DNA of 64,000 nucleotides from Thermomicrobiales bacterium (lineage in GTDB: Bacteria; Chloroflexota; Chloroflexia; Thermomicrobiales; UBA6265). How positions within the stretch are numbered: the stretch's first letter is position 1; each line of letters opens with the position of its first letter. Location: assembly GCA_030447415.1 (NCBI GenBank), contig JAUJOZ010000009.1, positions 1-64,000 on the forward strand, written 5' to 3'. Below the pieces are notes generated by a model. It searched no databases and had not been told where the DNA came from. It saw only the letters and a program-made list of their open reading frames with translations. A program made the position numbers and the translations under genes. Below are positions 26,993 through 36,026 of the stretch, piece after piece.

Positions 26993-27529
26993 TCAAGGCG
27001 GAGCCGGGGAAGGAACGTCACACGCGGGCGAGTGATCCGCCGGGAACAACGGCGTCGGTCGGCTGTCCACGACCTGTCCGACCATCCCGATCCGATCGTG
27101 CAGCGCGGTCGCCATCCTGTCGGGGTCGTCCGTCGCGAGCCGGACGGTGCGTACCGGCGGGCTCACGCCGAAGGGGCGCTGGAGCGTAATCGGAGCCCGC
27201 AACGAGAGAACCACCTGAGTCCTGCCGCCGACCGCCAGGTAGGCGGTCTCAGTCCCCGGTGGCACGGACAAGCCGTCCGTGCCGTCCGGCGCCCGGTCGT
27301 ACTCGACCGCCGGCGCCGCGCCGGCGTAGGGCACCAGCCTCTCGGCCGGCAGGCCGGTCCGGACCCGCAGGTTCGACGCTTCCAGACGGTGTGGCAAGCC
27401 CGTGTTGGCGCGGCCCGGCACGCCCTCCCGAACGAGTCGCGCGGGTCCAGCCCGGTTCGCATCGAACCGTATACAGGATCGAATCCCGATCAGCTGGACG
27501 GTTGGGAGGGATCGTGCGACGCGCGGCAA
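26993..27529 (-). CDS. Uncertain hypothetical protein
   Basis: An open frame of 178 codons between the aminotransferase and a small unknown gene, overlapping the latter's 3' end by 40 bases in another frame. The middle part (LRVRTGLPAERLVPYAGAA, then TETAYLAVGGRTQVVLSLRAP) has the alternating hydrophobic pattern of beta strands, but the ends look random. No ribosome site was convincing. It may be a remnant or not a gene. Confidence 0.3.
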   Translation of the reverse strand: MPRVARSLPTVQLIGIRSCIRFDANRAGPARLVREGVPGRANTGLPHRLEASNLRVRTGLPAERLVPYAGAAPAVEYDRAPDGTDGLSVPPGTETAYLAVGGRTQVVLSLRAPITLQRPFGVSPPVRTVRLATDDPDRMATALHDRIGMVGQVVDSRPTPLFPADHSPACDVPSPAPP

Positions 27530-27909
27530 CTGGCACGTTCGTCCTCGAGTACATCCGACGAAGCGGCTAAGCGGTCGCTCTCCTCGCCAGGTGCCGTCTC
27601 GCCCAGGCCCCAGGCCTGGTCAGCACGGGGAGTGAAGGCGCCGAGCTGCATCAGGGCGGCTTGCTGCTGATCGAGGGGCAGATCGCCGATGATGACTTCG
27701 GCCAGATGCTGCACCTGCTTCGAGTCGACGTGGCCGTTGGCGTCCAGTCTGAACTCACCCTGCATCGCCCGGTGGACGCGGTCGACGGCCACACCGAAGG
27801 CGCCGGCTACCTGGTCGGCGGTGAACCGCGCTCCCTGCCCCTGCGCCTCACCCGCCGGAACGTACTCGCCCGGCCCCGTGATGCCGGCTCGGATCGGCGT
27901 ATCGCTCAT
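27490..27909 (-). CDS. Small hypothetical protein
   Basis: ATG 27909 with GGGAG before it gives 139 residues. The N-terminus is Gly-rich (ITGPGEYVPAGEAQGQG). The middle, FTADQVAGAFGVAVDRVHRAMQG followed by DSKQVQHLAEVIIGDL, reads like a helix-turn-helix of the kind that decides DNA or protein binding, and the C-terminus is acidic and low in complexity. I do not recognise the family. It follows another small unknown gene, 120 bases upstream on the same strand, the gap being filled by a simple 8-mer repeat. The two may be an operon. Confidence 0.55.
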   Translation of the reverse strand: MSDTPIRAGITGPGEYVPAGEAQGQGARFTADQVAGAFGVAVDRVHRAMQGEFRLDANGHVDSKQVQHLAEVIIGDLPLDQQQAALMQLGAFTPRADQAWGLGETAPGEESDRLAASSDVLEDERASCRASHDPSQPSS

Positions 27910-27990
27910 TCGTCGTCTCCCAGTCGTTCGTGCGTGCGTCGAAGCACGGGTTCGAAACGAGGTCGCGATGCATCGCGCCCCTCCAACCAT

Positions 27991-28030
27991 CTCGGCGTCT
28001 TGCCGACTCGCCGTCTCGCCGACTCGCCGC
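27991..28030. repeat. Tandem 8-mer repeat of CGAGTCGG type
   Basis: Between the two small genes the sequence steps through GCCGACTC, GCCGTCTC, GCCGACTC and GCCG units, i.e. degenerate copies of an 8-base unit. The same unit, in the other orientation, makes a longer array at 44887-44929. Confidence 0.6.
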
Positions 28031-28423
28031 CTACCCCTCGGAGCTCGGGTCGGCGCTGGTGCCTTCGAGTTGGCCGTGGGGAACGCGCCGAGTGCCGCCG
28101 CTGTCCTCTTCCTGGTAGGAGCGGTCACCACCGAACTGCTCGCCCTGAGTGCCCCACCCCTCCCCGAAGCCGTGCGCCTCATCGCGGGTCCCCGGTCCCG
28201 GCTTCACCGTGTCAATGTCGCGTTGGGCGACCCAGACGCCTGCGGGCGCCGCGTCGCCCGCATCGAACAGCTGCGACTCGCCCGTTTCGGCGTTGACGTA
28301 GAAGCCGGTGTGATCCACGACGCCGGCGACCACGTCGAGGCGTCCGGCGTCGTCAGGGTTCAACCCGAGACCGGCGAGGTGCGGAAAACGATCGAGCGTG
28401 CCCATCTCGCGTAACATCGCCAT
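28031..28423 (-). CDS. Small hypothetical protein
   Basis: ATG 28423 preceded by AGGAGG gives 130 residues. The first part, LREMGTLDRFPHLAGLG, is followed by DVVAGVVDHTGFYVNAETGESQLF and a C-terminal Gly/Asp/Glu-rich tail that is probably disordered. I do not recognise a family. It is the upstream member of a minus-strand pair with the gene at 27490-27909 and is divergent from rnz. The codon use is like its neighbours. Confidence 0.55.
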   Translation of the reverse strand: MAMLREMGTLDRFPHLAGLGLNPDDAGRLDVVAGVVDHTGFYVNAETGESQLFDAGDAAPAGVWVAQRDIDTVKPGPGTRDEAHGFGEGWGTQGEQFGGDRSYQEEDSGGTRRVPHGQLEGTSADPSSEG

Positions 28424-28609
28424 GGAGCGTGGTTCCTCCTCGGCCGTTGACGTCGCCCGCGGGACCGTGAACCGTCTCACCCATCGCGGGAATCTATTCG
28501 AGACGAGCGGCGCCGTCGCACGCCCCGTGCCGCTCCCAGCGAGGCCACCTCCCCGAGCCGCGATTTGCCGTCCGCCGCCTGACGCCTGCCTTGAAGGAGC
28601 GCCCCGTCC

Positions 28610-29530
28610 GTGATCGATCTGCTGCTTCTCGGCACCGGTGGCTGCATGCCCCTCCCCGACCGCTGGCTCTCCAGTCTCCTGGTGCGCTGCGCCGGCGAGC
28701 TCACCCTCTTCGACTGCGGCGAAGGAACGCAGATCTCCTGGCAACGCTTCGGCTGGGGCTTCCGCCGCCTGGGCGCCATCTGCCTGTCGCACGTCCACGC
28801 CGACCACGCGGCCGGCCTCCCCGGCCTGTTCCACGCCCTCTCTAACGCCGGTCGGACGGAACCGGTCGCCCTCTACGGCCCCGCCGGCACCGCCGAGGTC
28901 GTCGCCGGCCTGCGCAGACTCGCCCCCTGGTTGCCGTACCGACTGGAGGTTCGGGAATTGACGGACGGCGACAGCGTCCAACTCCCCGGCGGTCTGATGG
29001 CGGTGACCGCCGCGGGCAAGCACGCGGTGCCCTGCCTCGCCTACCGCGCCGGGTTGAGCCGTGCCCGTCCGTTCTTACCCGAGCGCGCGACCTCCCTCGG
29101 CGTCCCGCTCCCCTTCTGGCGGGCCCTCCAGCGCGGCGAGCCGGTGAGTTGGCCCGGCGGCGCAGCGTCACCCGACGATGTCCTGGGCCCGCCGCGGCGC
29201 GGCCTGGCCTTCGCTTACGTCACCGACACTCGACCGCTGCCCGCCTTTCCGGCGCTACTCTCAGGCGTCGATCTCCTGGTCTGCGAGGGGACCTACGGCG
29301 ACGCCACGGATGCCGTTAAGGCCGTCGAGCGCGGACACATGACCTTCGCCGAAGCGGCGACGCTGGCCCGCGATGCCGCGGTCGGTGCCCTCTGGCTGAC
29401 CCACTTCAGCCCCGTCCTCACCGACCCGCCGGCCTACCGCGACCAGGCGACACGGGTCTTCCCGGACACAACTATCGGGTATGCCGGATTGACGACCACG
29501 CTCTCCTTCCCGGACGAGGACGACGGATAG
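28610..29530 (+). CDS. rnz: Ribonuclease Z, MBL-fold tRNA 3'-processing nuclease
   Basis: Metallo-beta-lactamase nuclease of 306 residues, the expected length for the short RNase Z that cuts tRNA precursors 3' of the discriminator. It begins LLLLGTGGCMPLPDRW, has DCGEGTQISW, the zinc motif LSHVHADHAAGLPGL, and further ligand positions in AGKHAVPCLAYR, FAYVTDTRP (bridging Asp) and TLWLTHFSP-like ALWLTHFSP. A GTG start at 28610 follows GGAG. The exosite arm region looks short. A general arylsulfatase-like activity cannot be excluded, but all core motifs are of the RNase Z type. Confidence 0.87.
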   Translation: MIDLLLLGTGGCMPLPDRWLSSLLVRCAGELTLFDCGEGTQISWQRFGWGFRRLGAICLSHVHADHAAGLPGLFHALSNAGRTEPVALYGPAGTAEVVAGLRRLAPWLPYRLEVRELTDGDSVQLPGGLMAVTAAGKHAVPCLAYRAGLSRARPFLPERATSLGVPLPFWRALQRGEPVSWPGGAASPDDVLGPPRRGLAFAYVTDTRPLPAFPALLSGVDLLVCEGTYGDATDAVKAVERGHMTFAEAATLARDAAVGALWLTHFSPVLTDPPAYRDQATRVFPDTTIGYAGLTTTLSFPDEDDG

Positions 29531-29619
29531 CGACGGCGCCGAGAGACGTCCCGGCTCCCAACTCGTCGATTGACGGCCACGCCCCGCCGTTCCTCGGCGG
29601 TGTGGCCATGCCAATCCGG

Positions 29620-29940
29620 TCACGACCCCCCGGCCAGCCGGAGACCGCCAATGCCGGCGACGATGAGCAGGATGCAGAGCAGACGCACGGCATCACGCGA
29701 CTCGCCGAAGAGCACGATGCCAAGGATGACGGTGCCGACGGCGCCGATCCCCGTCCAGACCGTGTACGCCGTGCCAAGCGGCAGCGTCTTGAGCGCTTGC
29801 GAGAGGAAGAGAACGCTGACGGCCATGGCGGCAACCGTGCCGACGCTCGGCCAGAGACGGCGGAAGCCGTCCGTGTACTTCAGCCCGACCGCCCAGGCAA
29901 CCTCGCACACCCCCGCGATCAACAGGTAGAGCCACCCCAT
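29620..29940 (-). CDS. SMR-family exporter, SugE/Gdx-like
   Basis: Four-helix small multidrug resistance transporter of 106 residues. Helix 1 carries the essential Glu in [18 protein letters not shown], and [11 protein letters not shown] is the SugE/Gdx version of the motif, linked to guanidinium export rather than broad drug resistance. Helix 3 has [17 protein letters not shown], and the last helix [13 protein letters not shown]. Such proteins work as antiparallel dimers, from either one or two genes; only one is present. I looked for a guanidine riboswitch upstream and found only a hairpin that does not fit. Confidence 0.82.
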   Translation of the reverse strand: MGWLYLLIAGVCEVAWAVGLKYTDGFRRLWPSVGTVAAMAVSVLFLSQALKTLPLGTAYTVWTGIGAVGTVILGIVLFGESRDAVRLLCILLIVAGIGGLRLAGGS

Positions 29941-30172
29941 CCCCTGCCCCCCTTCTCGGCCCGTGCCGGGGACAATCGTCCCGGTGCAGGACGACGCCCC
30001 TCGCTCTCCCACTCGCAGACCCCGATCGCGCGGCGGACGGTGAAGCCACCACGACGGTCCGCATGGTAGTCGCTGGGCCGGAGCAATCGTGCCGGCCGGC
30101 TACAAGACGGCTTGGGTCTCGCCGGCCATTGCGACGACCACCACCGAGGTAGTCGAGCGTGCCGGCGTCTCC

Positions 30173-30201
30173 TTGACCTTTAGGCACGCCGGAGGTAAAA
30201 T
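30173..30201 (+). promoter_or_regulatory. Promoter of the HhH-XPB-Bax1 operon
   Basis: TTGACC (30173-30178) and TAAAAT (30196-30201) are separated by exactly 17 bases. Each box differs from the sigma-70 consensus at one position. It lies 57 bases before the start of the HhH gene, and it is the best plus-strand promoter I see in the window. Confidence 0.75.
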
Positions 30202-30257
30202 GAGAACTAATGTTCGATACCTCGCCCGTCCCTGAGGCGGCGAAGGAGCTCCGCATC

Positions 30258-30872
30258 ATGAGCATCGTTACCAACAAGGACGCCGCCGATATCCTCTTCA
30301 ATGTCGCCACCATCCTCGAGCTGGCGGAGGACAACCCATACCGCGTCCGAGCGTACCGCCGCGCGGCCCGCCTACTGCTCGGCAGCCGCGAGGACGCCAA
30401 GATCCGCCTCACCGACAAGGGGGAGTTGGATCTGCCCGGACTCGGTCCGCGCCTGCGCCGCAAGCTCGGTGAGCTGTTGAGCACCGGGCGGATGCGCTTC
30501 TATGTCGACCTGTGCGTCGACCTGCCGGACGGTGCCGCCCGCCTGATGCAGATCCCGGCGGTCGGCCCCAAGACCGCGTTGCGCCTGCACGAGGAGCTTG
30601 GCCTCTCGTCCGCCGCCGATGTCTACGCCGCGGCCCAAGGCGGCAAGATCCGCGCGCTCTATGGGTTCGGTCCGAAGCGCGAGCGACAGCTTCTGCAGGG
30701 CGCAGAGGCGGTCCTGGCGGGCAACGTCCGCAGCTTCGTGCCCCAGGCGGCCGATCTTGATGGCGAGCCGGAGATCGCGCTGATCGCGGAGCTCGACATC
30801 GATCCGGACGTCGGCGTCCATCCACGGCCGGCGGCCAGCCAGGCGCCGCTCACGCTGCCGGAGGCAGCGTAG
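30258..30872 (+). CDS. Helix-hairpin-helix protein like the N-terminus of family X DNA polymerase
   Basis: A 204-residue protein from ATG 30258 (AAGGAG before it). It matches the 8-kDa lyase and fingers region of PolX: LFNVATILELAEDNPYRVRAYRRAARLL, then two HhH-type modules, LDLPGLGPRLRRKLGELLSTG and LMQIPAVGPKTALRLHEELG, and a third, LYGFGPKRERQLLQG. There is no nucleotidyl-transfer domain (no GGxxR...DxD), so it cannot polymerise. It may bind nicked or damaged DNA or cleave abasic ends. Its TAG/GTG junction abuts the XPB-like helicase start at 30873, so the two genes are co-transcribed. Confidence 0.8.
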   Translation: MSIVTNKDAADILFNVATILELAEDNPYRVRAYRRAARLLLGSREDAKIRLTDKGELDLPGLGPRLRRKLGELLSTGRMRFYVDLCVDLPDGAARLMQIPAVGPKTALRLHEELGLSSAADVYAAAQGGKIRALYGFGPKRERQLLQGAEAVLAGNVRSFVPQAADLDGEPEIALIAELDIDPDVGVHPRPAASQAPLTLPEAA

Positions 30873-32386
30873 GTGCCGCGCCCATTCCGCCCGTACGGCT
30901 TTGGGCATGCTGCCCGCTCGGGACCGGGGCCGCGCCCCAACGGCGCGTCCGGCAGAGGGATTGCCGACGACCCGACGGAGGACGAGGCGCTCACCGGGCT
31001 GGAAGGGGACGATCTGTTCGCGGCCCTCGCCGCCGGCGAGGAACCGGAAACCGACCCTCGGACCGATGGCCAGGAAACGACGCCCGGTGGCATGCCCGCC
31101 GCCGGCGATGACGCGACGCGCCTGGTTAACCCTGGCGTCCGCGCCGCGTTCGGGCTGACCCGCGCCCCGGCGTTCGACTTGACGCCGCGTCCCTACCAGG
31201 AGGAAGCGATCGCGTCCTGGTTACGCCACGACGGCCGCGGCGTCGTCGTCCTCCCGACGGGCGCCGGCAAGACGGTGGTCGCCCTGGCGATCGCGACCCG
31301 GTTGGGCCTACGGACGCTGGTCGTGGCACCGACGATCGAGCTGCTGCACCAGTGGCGCGAGGGTTTGGCCCAGCGCCTCGGCTACCCGCTGGAGGAGGTC
31401 GGAATCGTCGGCGGCGGTAAGCGCACGGTGCGCGACCTGACCGTCATCACCTACGACTCGGCCGCGATGCCGCACCGCCGGCTGGACGGGTTCGGCCTGC
31501 TGGTCGTCGATGAGGTCCACCACCTGCCGGCACGCGCCTACCGAGCCATCGCGGGCAAGATCAACGCCCCGTTTCGCCTCGGCCTGAGCGCCACCCCGGA
31601 GCGCTCGGACGACGCGCACGAGGACCTGGACTACCTGATCGGCCCCATCGTCTACCGCAAGAGCGCCGCGGAGCTGGCGCGCGACCGGCACATTGCCGAG
31701 TACACGGAGAAGCGCCTGTTCGTCGACCTCTCCGCCGACGAGCAGATGCGCTACGACCAGTTGATGGCGGAGTACAAGTGGTACCTCGCGTCCCGCCGCG
31801 GCAGCCTCGGGCGTCCGGAAGGGATGTTCGTCGAGATGATTCGCCGCTCCGGCTACGACCCCGCCGCGCGCTCCGCGCTGCGCGCCCACCACCAGGCGCG
31901 GATGATCGCCCTCAACGCCGACGCCAAGATCGCCAAGGTGGTCGATCTCCTCGCCAAGCACCGCGACGACAAGGTGATCGCGTCTTCTCCGAGTACAACG
32001 CGATGGTCGACGTCCTCAGCGAGCGCCTGCTGCTGCCGGCGATCACGTACCGGACGGCGCCGCCCGAGCGGCGGCAGATCCTGGACCGCTTTCGGAACGG
32101 GGAGTACGGGAAGCTGGTGACGGGCCGGGTCCTGAACGAGGGGGTCGACGTGCCGGACGCGAACGTCGCGGTCGTCGTCAGTGGCTCCTCGGCGACCCGG
32201 GAGTACATCCAGCGCCTCGGTCGGGTGTTGCGCCCGAAGCAGGAGCGCGCCCTTCTCTACGAGTTGGTCACGCGGCGGACGACCGAAGGCCGTAGCGCCC
32301 GCAAGCGCCGCCCCAAGGACGAGATCGACCCGGACCGCCGCGAGCGACGCCTTGCCACGGTCCGATCCGAGATCGAGATCGAGTAG
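30873..32386 (+). CDS. XPB/ERCC3-like DNA helicase (one frameshift)
   Basis: SF2 helicase of the archaeal and bacterial XPB type, which opens DNA near damage. It has an acidic disordered N-terminus (about 1-95), the Q-region LTPRPYQEEAI, Walker A LPTGAGKT, VVDEVHHLPA (DEVH box), GLSATPERSDD, and a thumb-like insert. The second RecA domain (FSEYNAMVDVLSERL, VLNEGVDVPDANVAV, QRLGRVLRPK) is in another frame. The change occurs near 31980 where KVIA meets VFSEYN, a single-base difference in GCGTC. About 504 residues in total. It starts GTG at the HhH stop and is followed by the Bax1 gene. The indel is probably a sequencing error. Confidence 0.88.
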
Positions 32387-32530
32387 ACAGGAAACGGGAG
32401 ACGGGAGAACGGTTGTCGGGGCGAGGCATGCATCGCCCGGTCGCGGACCCAGATGATTTGGGCGCGATGCGGGTGACCGATGCAGGCCCCCGTACTTCGA
32501 ACCCCCCACCCGCCACGAGGGAAGGACACC

Positions 32531-34150
32531 ATGGCGTTTCGCCGGCAGGACATCCCCAAGACGACGCGCAAGGGCGAGGACGGGAAGCCCCGGCGCCTCT
32601 ACCCGCGGTTTGCCAAAGATCGCTCCCTGCTACCGAAGATCGACCTTGCCGTCGAGTACCTCGACGGGATGGTCGGGCGACGCCGCGGTGACCTGTCGCC
32701 CGACGTGGTACTCGAGCTGTTTGGGGACCCGAAGCTCGCGCGGTGCGTGCTCGCTTGCCTCGGCGACAGCTACCGCTACCGCACGCCCGACATCGCCGAG
32801 ATCGTCGGCGAGGAGGCCGCCCTGGCGCTCGCGGCCTGGGACCTGCTCACACCGATCGACGTCCGTGGCCACGTCTACCGTGCCGCCAACGCCGAGCTCG
32901 GCGGGTTCGTCCCCGACACCGATCGGTCCGCCTTCCTGTTGCGCGTCGCTGCCCCCCTCGGCCTCGCGCCGCACCACCTCGAAGAGCTGCTTCACCTCGA
33001 CGCGGAGCGCAACGCCGTCCTGATCCGGGTCGGTCCCCGGCCGAAGGCGGAAGATGTCCTCGCCCGCTACAACGCCATGCTCGCCGTCTCCGTCCTGCGC
33101 CACGCCTCCGAGGTGATACTGGAGCTGCCTGAGCTGGACAGCTCGACGATCGAGACGGTCTGCGCTCGCCACGAAGTCGGGTGGCGCCGCGTCGGGACGG
33201 AGACGATCCGCCTCGCCGGGCGACGCAACGCCCTCGGCTCCTGGGCACAGTTCGGCGTCCGCGTCGCCCGCTGCGCAACCCACCTGATCGCCCTCGCGCC
33301 CCGCTCCCCGAGCGGCTGCGCCGTCGTTCACCTCAACGACCAGCATCTGACGTTCGTGCTCGACGCCACCGCCGTCAACGCGCTCCGACCGAAGCGGCGC
33401 GCCGCCGCCACGGCGGATGGCGTCGTCCGCTGCGCGGTGCTCATGGACGAGGTCGCCGCACTGCGCCGGAAGGCCGGAGGCGGGACCAACGGCTGGACGA
33501 TGCGCCGCGCGCTCGATCCGGTGGTCGTGGCCGGAGCGCTCGTTCTCCCCGAACTCGTCTTCACCCGCGATCAGATCGCCGTTGCCGTCGTGCCTGTCGC
33601 AGCCGGCACGGCTCCGGACGCGTCGTCGGCTCTGGCGGCGCTCAACTTGGCCCTCGCGGCGCGGCCGGTCATCGCCCTTGGGGTGCCGCCCACGGCCACG
33701 GCCGTGCCGGCGTTAGCGGCCACCGATGCGGCGGCCCTCATCGCGCTGCTCGACGAGGTTGCCGGCGGGCAGCTCGCGAGCCCAACACCACTCGGCCTGG
33801 TGGAGGACGAGGTGCTGTCGATCGGTTGGGTCGGGACCGAGCGCATGGCGGAGGTGCTCGGCGAGGCCGATAGGGCTCGCCTACCGGGCCGTGTCGAGCC
33901 GCTGACCCTTGATGGTGACGCCGCCTACGTCTCAGGTTTCGGCCTGTGCCGAGTCGCGCTCCTCGACGAGTTGCTCGACCGCCTCATCACCGGCCCGCTC
34001 GACGTCGCCACCCTCCGCGCCACGGTCGCGGCCCGCGTCGGCGACGGCCCAGGCGCCGATGCCCTGACCCTCCATCTCCTGAGTCAGCACGCCGTCGTGG
34101 CGCGGATCCGGCCTGATACCGAGCCGGTGGAGGGTGACCGAGCCGCCTGA
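32531..34150 (+). CDS. DUF790 nuclease, Bax1-like partner of XPB
   Basis: A 539-residue protein of the DUF790 family. In archaea this is Bax1, a structure-specific nuclease that binds XPB and cuts at bubbles or forks. It begins FRRQDIPKTTRKGEDGKPRRLYPRFAKD and keeps the conserved ARYNAMLAVSVLRHASEVIL region typical of the family. The C-terminal third, which in archaeal Bax1 holds the nuclease fold, is present but I cannot pick catalytic acids with confidence. ATG 32531 lies 144 bases after the helicase stop, and the order XPB then Bax1 is the one seen in archaea. Likely a genuine XPB-Bax1 repair pair. Confidence 0.85.
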   Translation: MAFRRQDIPKTTRKGEDGKPRRLYPRFAKDRSLLPKIDLAVEYLDGMVGRRRGDLSPDVVLELFGDPKLARCVLACLGDSYRYRTPDIAEIVGEEAALALAAWDLLTPIDVRGHVYRAANAELGGFVPDTDRSAFLLRVAAPLGLAPHHLEELLHLDAERNAVLIRVGPRPKAEDVLARYNAMLAVSVLRHASEVILELPELDSSTIETVCARHEVGWRRVGTETIRLAGRRNALGSWAQFGVRVARCATHLIALAPRSPSGCAVVHLNDQHLTFVLDATAVNALRPKRRAAATADGVVRCAVLMDEVAALRRKAGGGTNGWTMRRALDPVVVAGALVLPELVFTRDQIAVAVVPVAAGTAPDASSALAALNLALAARPVIALGVPPTATAVPALAATDAAALIALLDEVAGGQLASPTPLGLVEDEVLSIGWVGTERMAEVLGEADRARLPGRVEPLTLDGDAAYVSGFGLCRVALLDELLDRLITGPLDVATLRATVAARVGDGPGADALTLHLLSQHAVVARIRPDTEPVEGDRAA

Positions 34151-34214
34151 AATGACGAAGGGCTACGCGGACGGCACATGGCAGCGACGAGCCGCCGTCG
34201 AAGGCTCTGCTTGG

Positions 34215-35032
34215 TCACCGTCCGAAACGTCCGTCGTCGACGCGCTCCAGCCGCCGATCCATCTTGTCGATCAGCCCTGCGGGCACGATCGCGTCGCCCG
34301 CCCCCAAAGTGACCATCGGCTCTTTACCCCATCCCCAAGCGGCCGCATGCGCATCCTCCAGCGCTTGCCCATCGAACGGCGCCGTGCAGCCGGTGAAGCG
34401 GGCGTAAGCACACTCGGAGAAACCCCGCTCCAGCGCGGGACGGCGTCGGCCAGTGTCGGGGCGCGTCCTCCTGCAGCCTCACTAGCCAGAGGAGGTAGCG
34501 CTGAACGTGGCCCAGCATGTCGAGGGCCCGCGCCCGCTCGCCCCGGGCGAGGACGGTGGACCCGGAGAGCACCTAATTGACGAAACCGCGGCACAGGAAC
34601 CCCACTCGCTCCGGCGAGGCGCGGTCGAGCGGCGCTCCGGCGATCGCTTGGACGCGGCGAGTCAGCTCTCCCGTTCGGTCGAGGACAATCGCGGCGTCGG
34701 CCGACGGAAACTACGCGGTCTCGCGCCACGTCGTGTCGATGCGAGCGATGTCCGAGGCCTTGTCGAAGTGAAACTCCCCTCGGATCGGGCCGTCCAAGAT
34801 CACGGTCCCGACACCGAACTCGTTGACGAAATAGAGCGCGAATGGGGAATCTAAGCCACCCATCCCGCCTGGTCGACCATTGCCAGCGCGTCGTCGAAGT
34901 AGAGGACGATCTCGACGTCGGGGCATCCCCTTCACCGAGGACCCACAAGCCGTACAGCAGCGCCGCGACAAGCCGACCGTCGTTCCAGCAGAGCGACCGC
35001 ACCCGCTCGATCAGCGCTTCCTGCTTCCGCAC
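34215..35032 (-). pseudogene. Nucleotidyltransferase (lincosamide/aminoglycoside type) pseudogene
   Basis: Pieces in three frames add up to one protein. ATG 35032 opens with LIERVRSLCWNDGRLVAALLYGLWVLGEGDA. The next frame reads SPFALYFVNEFGVGTVILDG and FHFDKASDIARIDTTWRETA, then TAG, then FPSADAAIVLDRTGELTRRVQAIAG and RVGFLCRGFVN, then TAG, then VLSGSTVLARGERARALDMLGHVQRYLLWL. A further shift gives LEDAHAAAWGWGK and ends MDRRLERVDDGRFGR with TGA at 34215-34217. Both internal TAG codons fall where relatives have Trp (TGG to TAG). LLYGLWVLGEGDA replaces the usual GSWxxGxxDxxSD. Two nonsense changes plus at least two shifts mark a real pseudogene of the LinB-like class. Confidence 0.75.
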
Positions 35033-35063
35033 CGGCCTCGGCGCCCACGCTCACTCCGTGCGA

Positions 35064-35984
35064 CTACCCGGATCGCCTGTACAGTCGGTACGCCCCAACC
35101 TGGCGGAACCCGGCCGACGCGTACAGGGCTCGTGCCGCGTCGTTGCTGGGCTCGGCATAGACGATCGCGGTGCGGGCACCATGATCCCGTAGCCGGCGCA
35201 GCCCTTCCCGCACGACCGCCTTGCCCAGTCCCCGACCACGGAATGCCGCCCGGGTCCCGACCGGTTCAAACTCGCCGCTCCTGTTGACCGGGTCGAGCCA
35301 GCAAATGCAGTACGACGCGGCCGTCCCGTCGGCGGCGACCGCGACGAGGTCGAGCTCGGGCAGGTAGCCATCGATCGTCCGCAGGCGCCGGTAGGCCCGG
35401 AGCGTCACCTTCGAGGGGTGCCAGACTTCGCGGTGGATCGCAACGCGCTCCGCGAATTCGGCCTCCTCGGCGACGTGCCGGATCACGAAGCCATCCGGGA
35501 GATCGGCGTCAGGGACAGCGTCGGACAGGTCCTGTTCGAGGTGGACGAGTTCCAATTTCCCCGGCTCAAAGCCGAGGCGGAGGAGGACCGCCGCGGTTCC
35601 CGCGTGGGGCTCGAACGCGGCGGTCTGGAGCGTCGCGGGCTGGGTGCTGGCCGTTCGCGCGCACTCCTGCCGGCGACCTTCCGCCCAGGCGAGCATCTCG
35701 CCTTCCAGCCAACCTTGACCACGAAGGGTTGGGTGAATCTGGAGGTCGACGAAGGCCGGTTCCCTGAACCAGGCGAAGCCAAGTAGCTTCCCCTCGCCGT
35801 CCCGCCACAGCCGAATGTCCCGCCGAGGATTGAAGACCGTGTTCTGGTACAGCCCCCAGAGCAGATCGCCGACGTGGAAGTAGCCAGCCCGCGGGTTGTC
35901 CGCCGCCGCTTGGATGAGGAAATCGCGCATCGCATGGACGTCAGTATCCCCGCCAAAGGGGACCGATATTGCAGTGGCGGCCAT
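35064..35984 (-). CDS. Double-domain GNAT acetyltransferase
   Basis: A 306-residue protein from ATG 35984, preceded by GGGAGGTGA, with two GNAT folds. The N-terminal half is degenerate but has VDLQIHPTLRGQGWLEGEMLAWAE, an acetyl-CoA-loop-like stretch. The C-terminal half has the canonical PVGTRAAFRGRGLGKAVVREGLRRLRD (the Q/RxxGxG/A loop) and NDAARALYASAGFRQVGAYRLY. Such duplicated GNATs include mycothiol synthase and antibiotic acetyltransferases; the substrate here is unknown. It lies 43 bases downstream of the glycosyltransferase gene on the same strand and is probably its operon partner. Confidence 0.88.
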   Translation of the reverse strand: MAATAISVPFGGDTDVHAMRDFLIQAAADNPRAGYFHVGDLLWGLYQNTVFNPRRDIRLWRDGEGKLLGFAWFREPAFVDLQIHPTLRGQGWLEGEMLAWAEGRRQECARTASTQPATLQTAAFEPHAGTAAVLLRLGFEPGKLELVHLEQDLSDAVPDADLPDGFVIRHVAEEAEFAERVAIHREVWHPSKVTLRAYRRLRTIDGYLPELDLVAVAADGTAASYCICWLDPVNRSGEFEPVGTRAAFRGRGLGKAVVREGLRRLRDHGARTAIVYAEPSNDAARALYASAGFRQVGAYRLYRRSG

Positions 35985-36026
35985 GGTGATTCACCTCCCA
36001 GCCCGGTGCAAAACGCTCCGACAGCC

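Noticed and set aside
29941..30060. Possible guanidine riboswitch upstream of the SMR exporter
   Set aside because: A CCGGGAC...GTCCCCGG hairpin with ACGA-like bases is present, but there is only one such hairpin and the loop is not the required ACGR tetraloop of the mini-ykkC class. The long ykkC consensus is absent.
32181..32571. Short frames between the helicase and Bax1 genes
   Set aside because: They have no ribosome sites and overlap the end of the helicase, whose second domain is clearly in the other frame.
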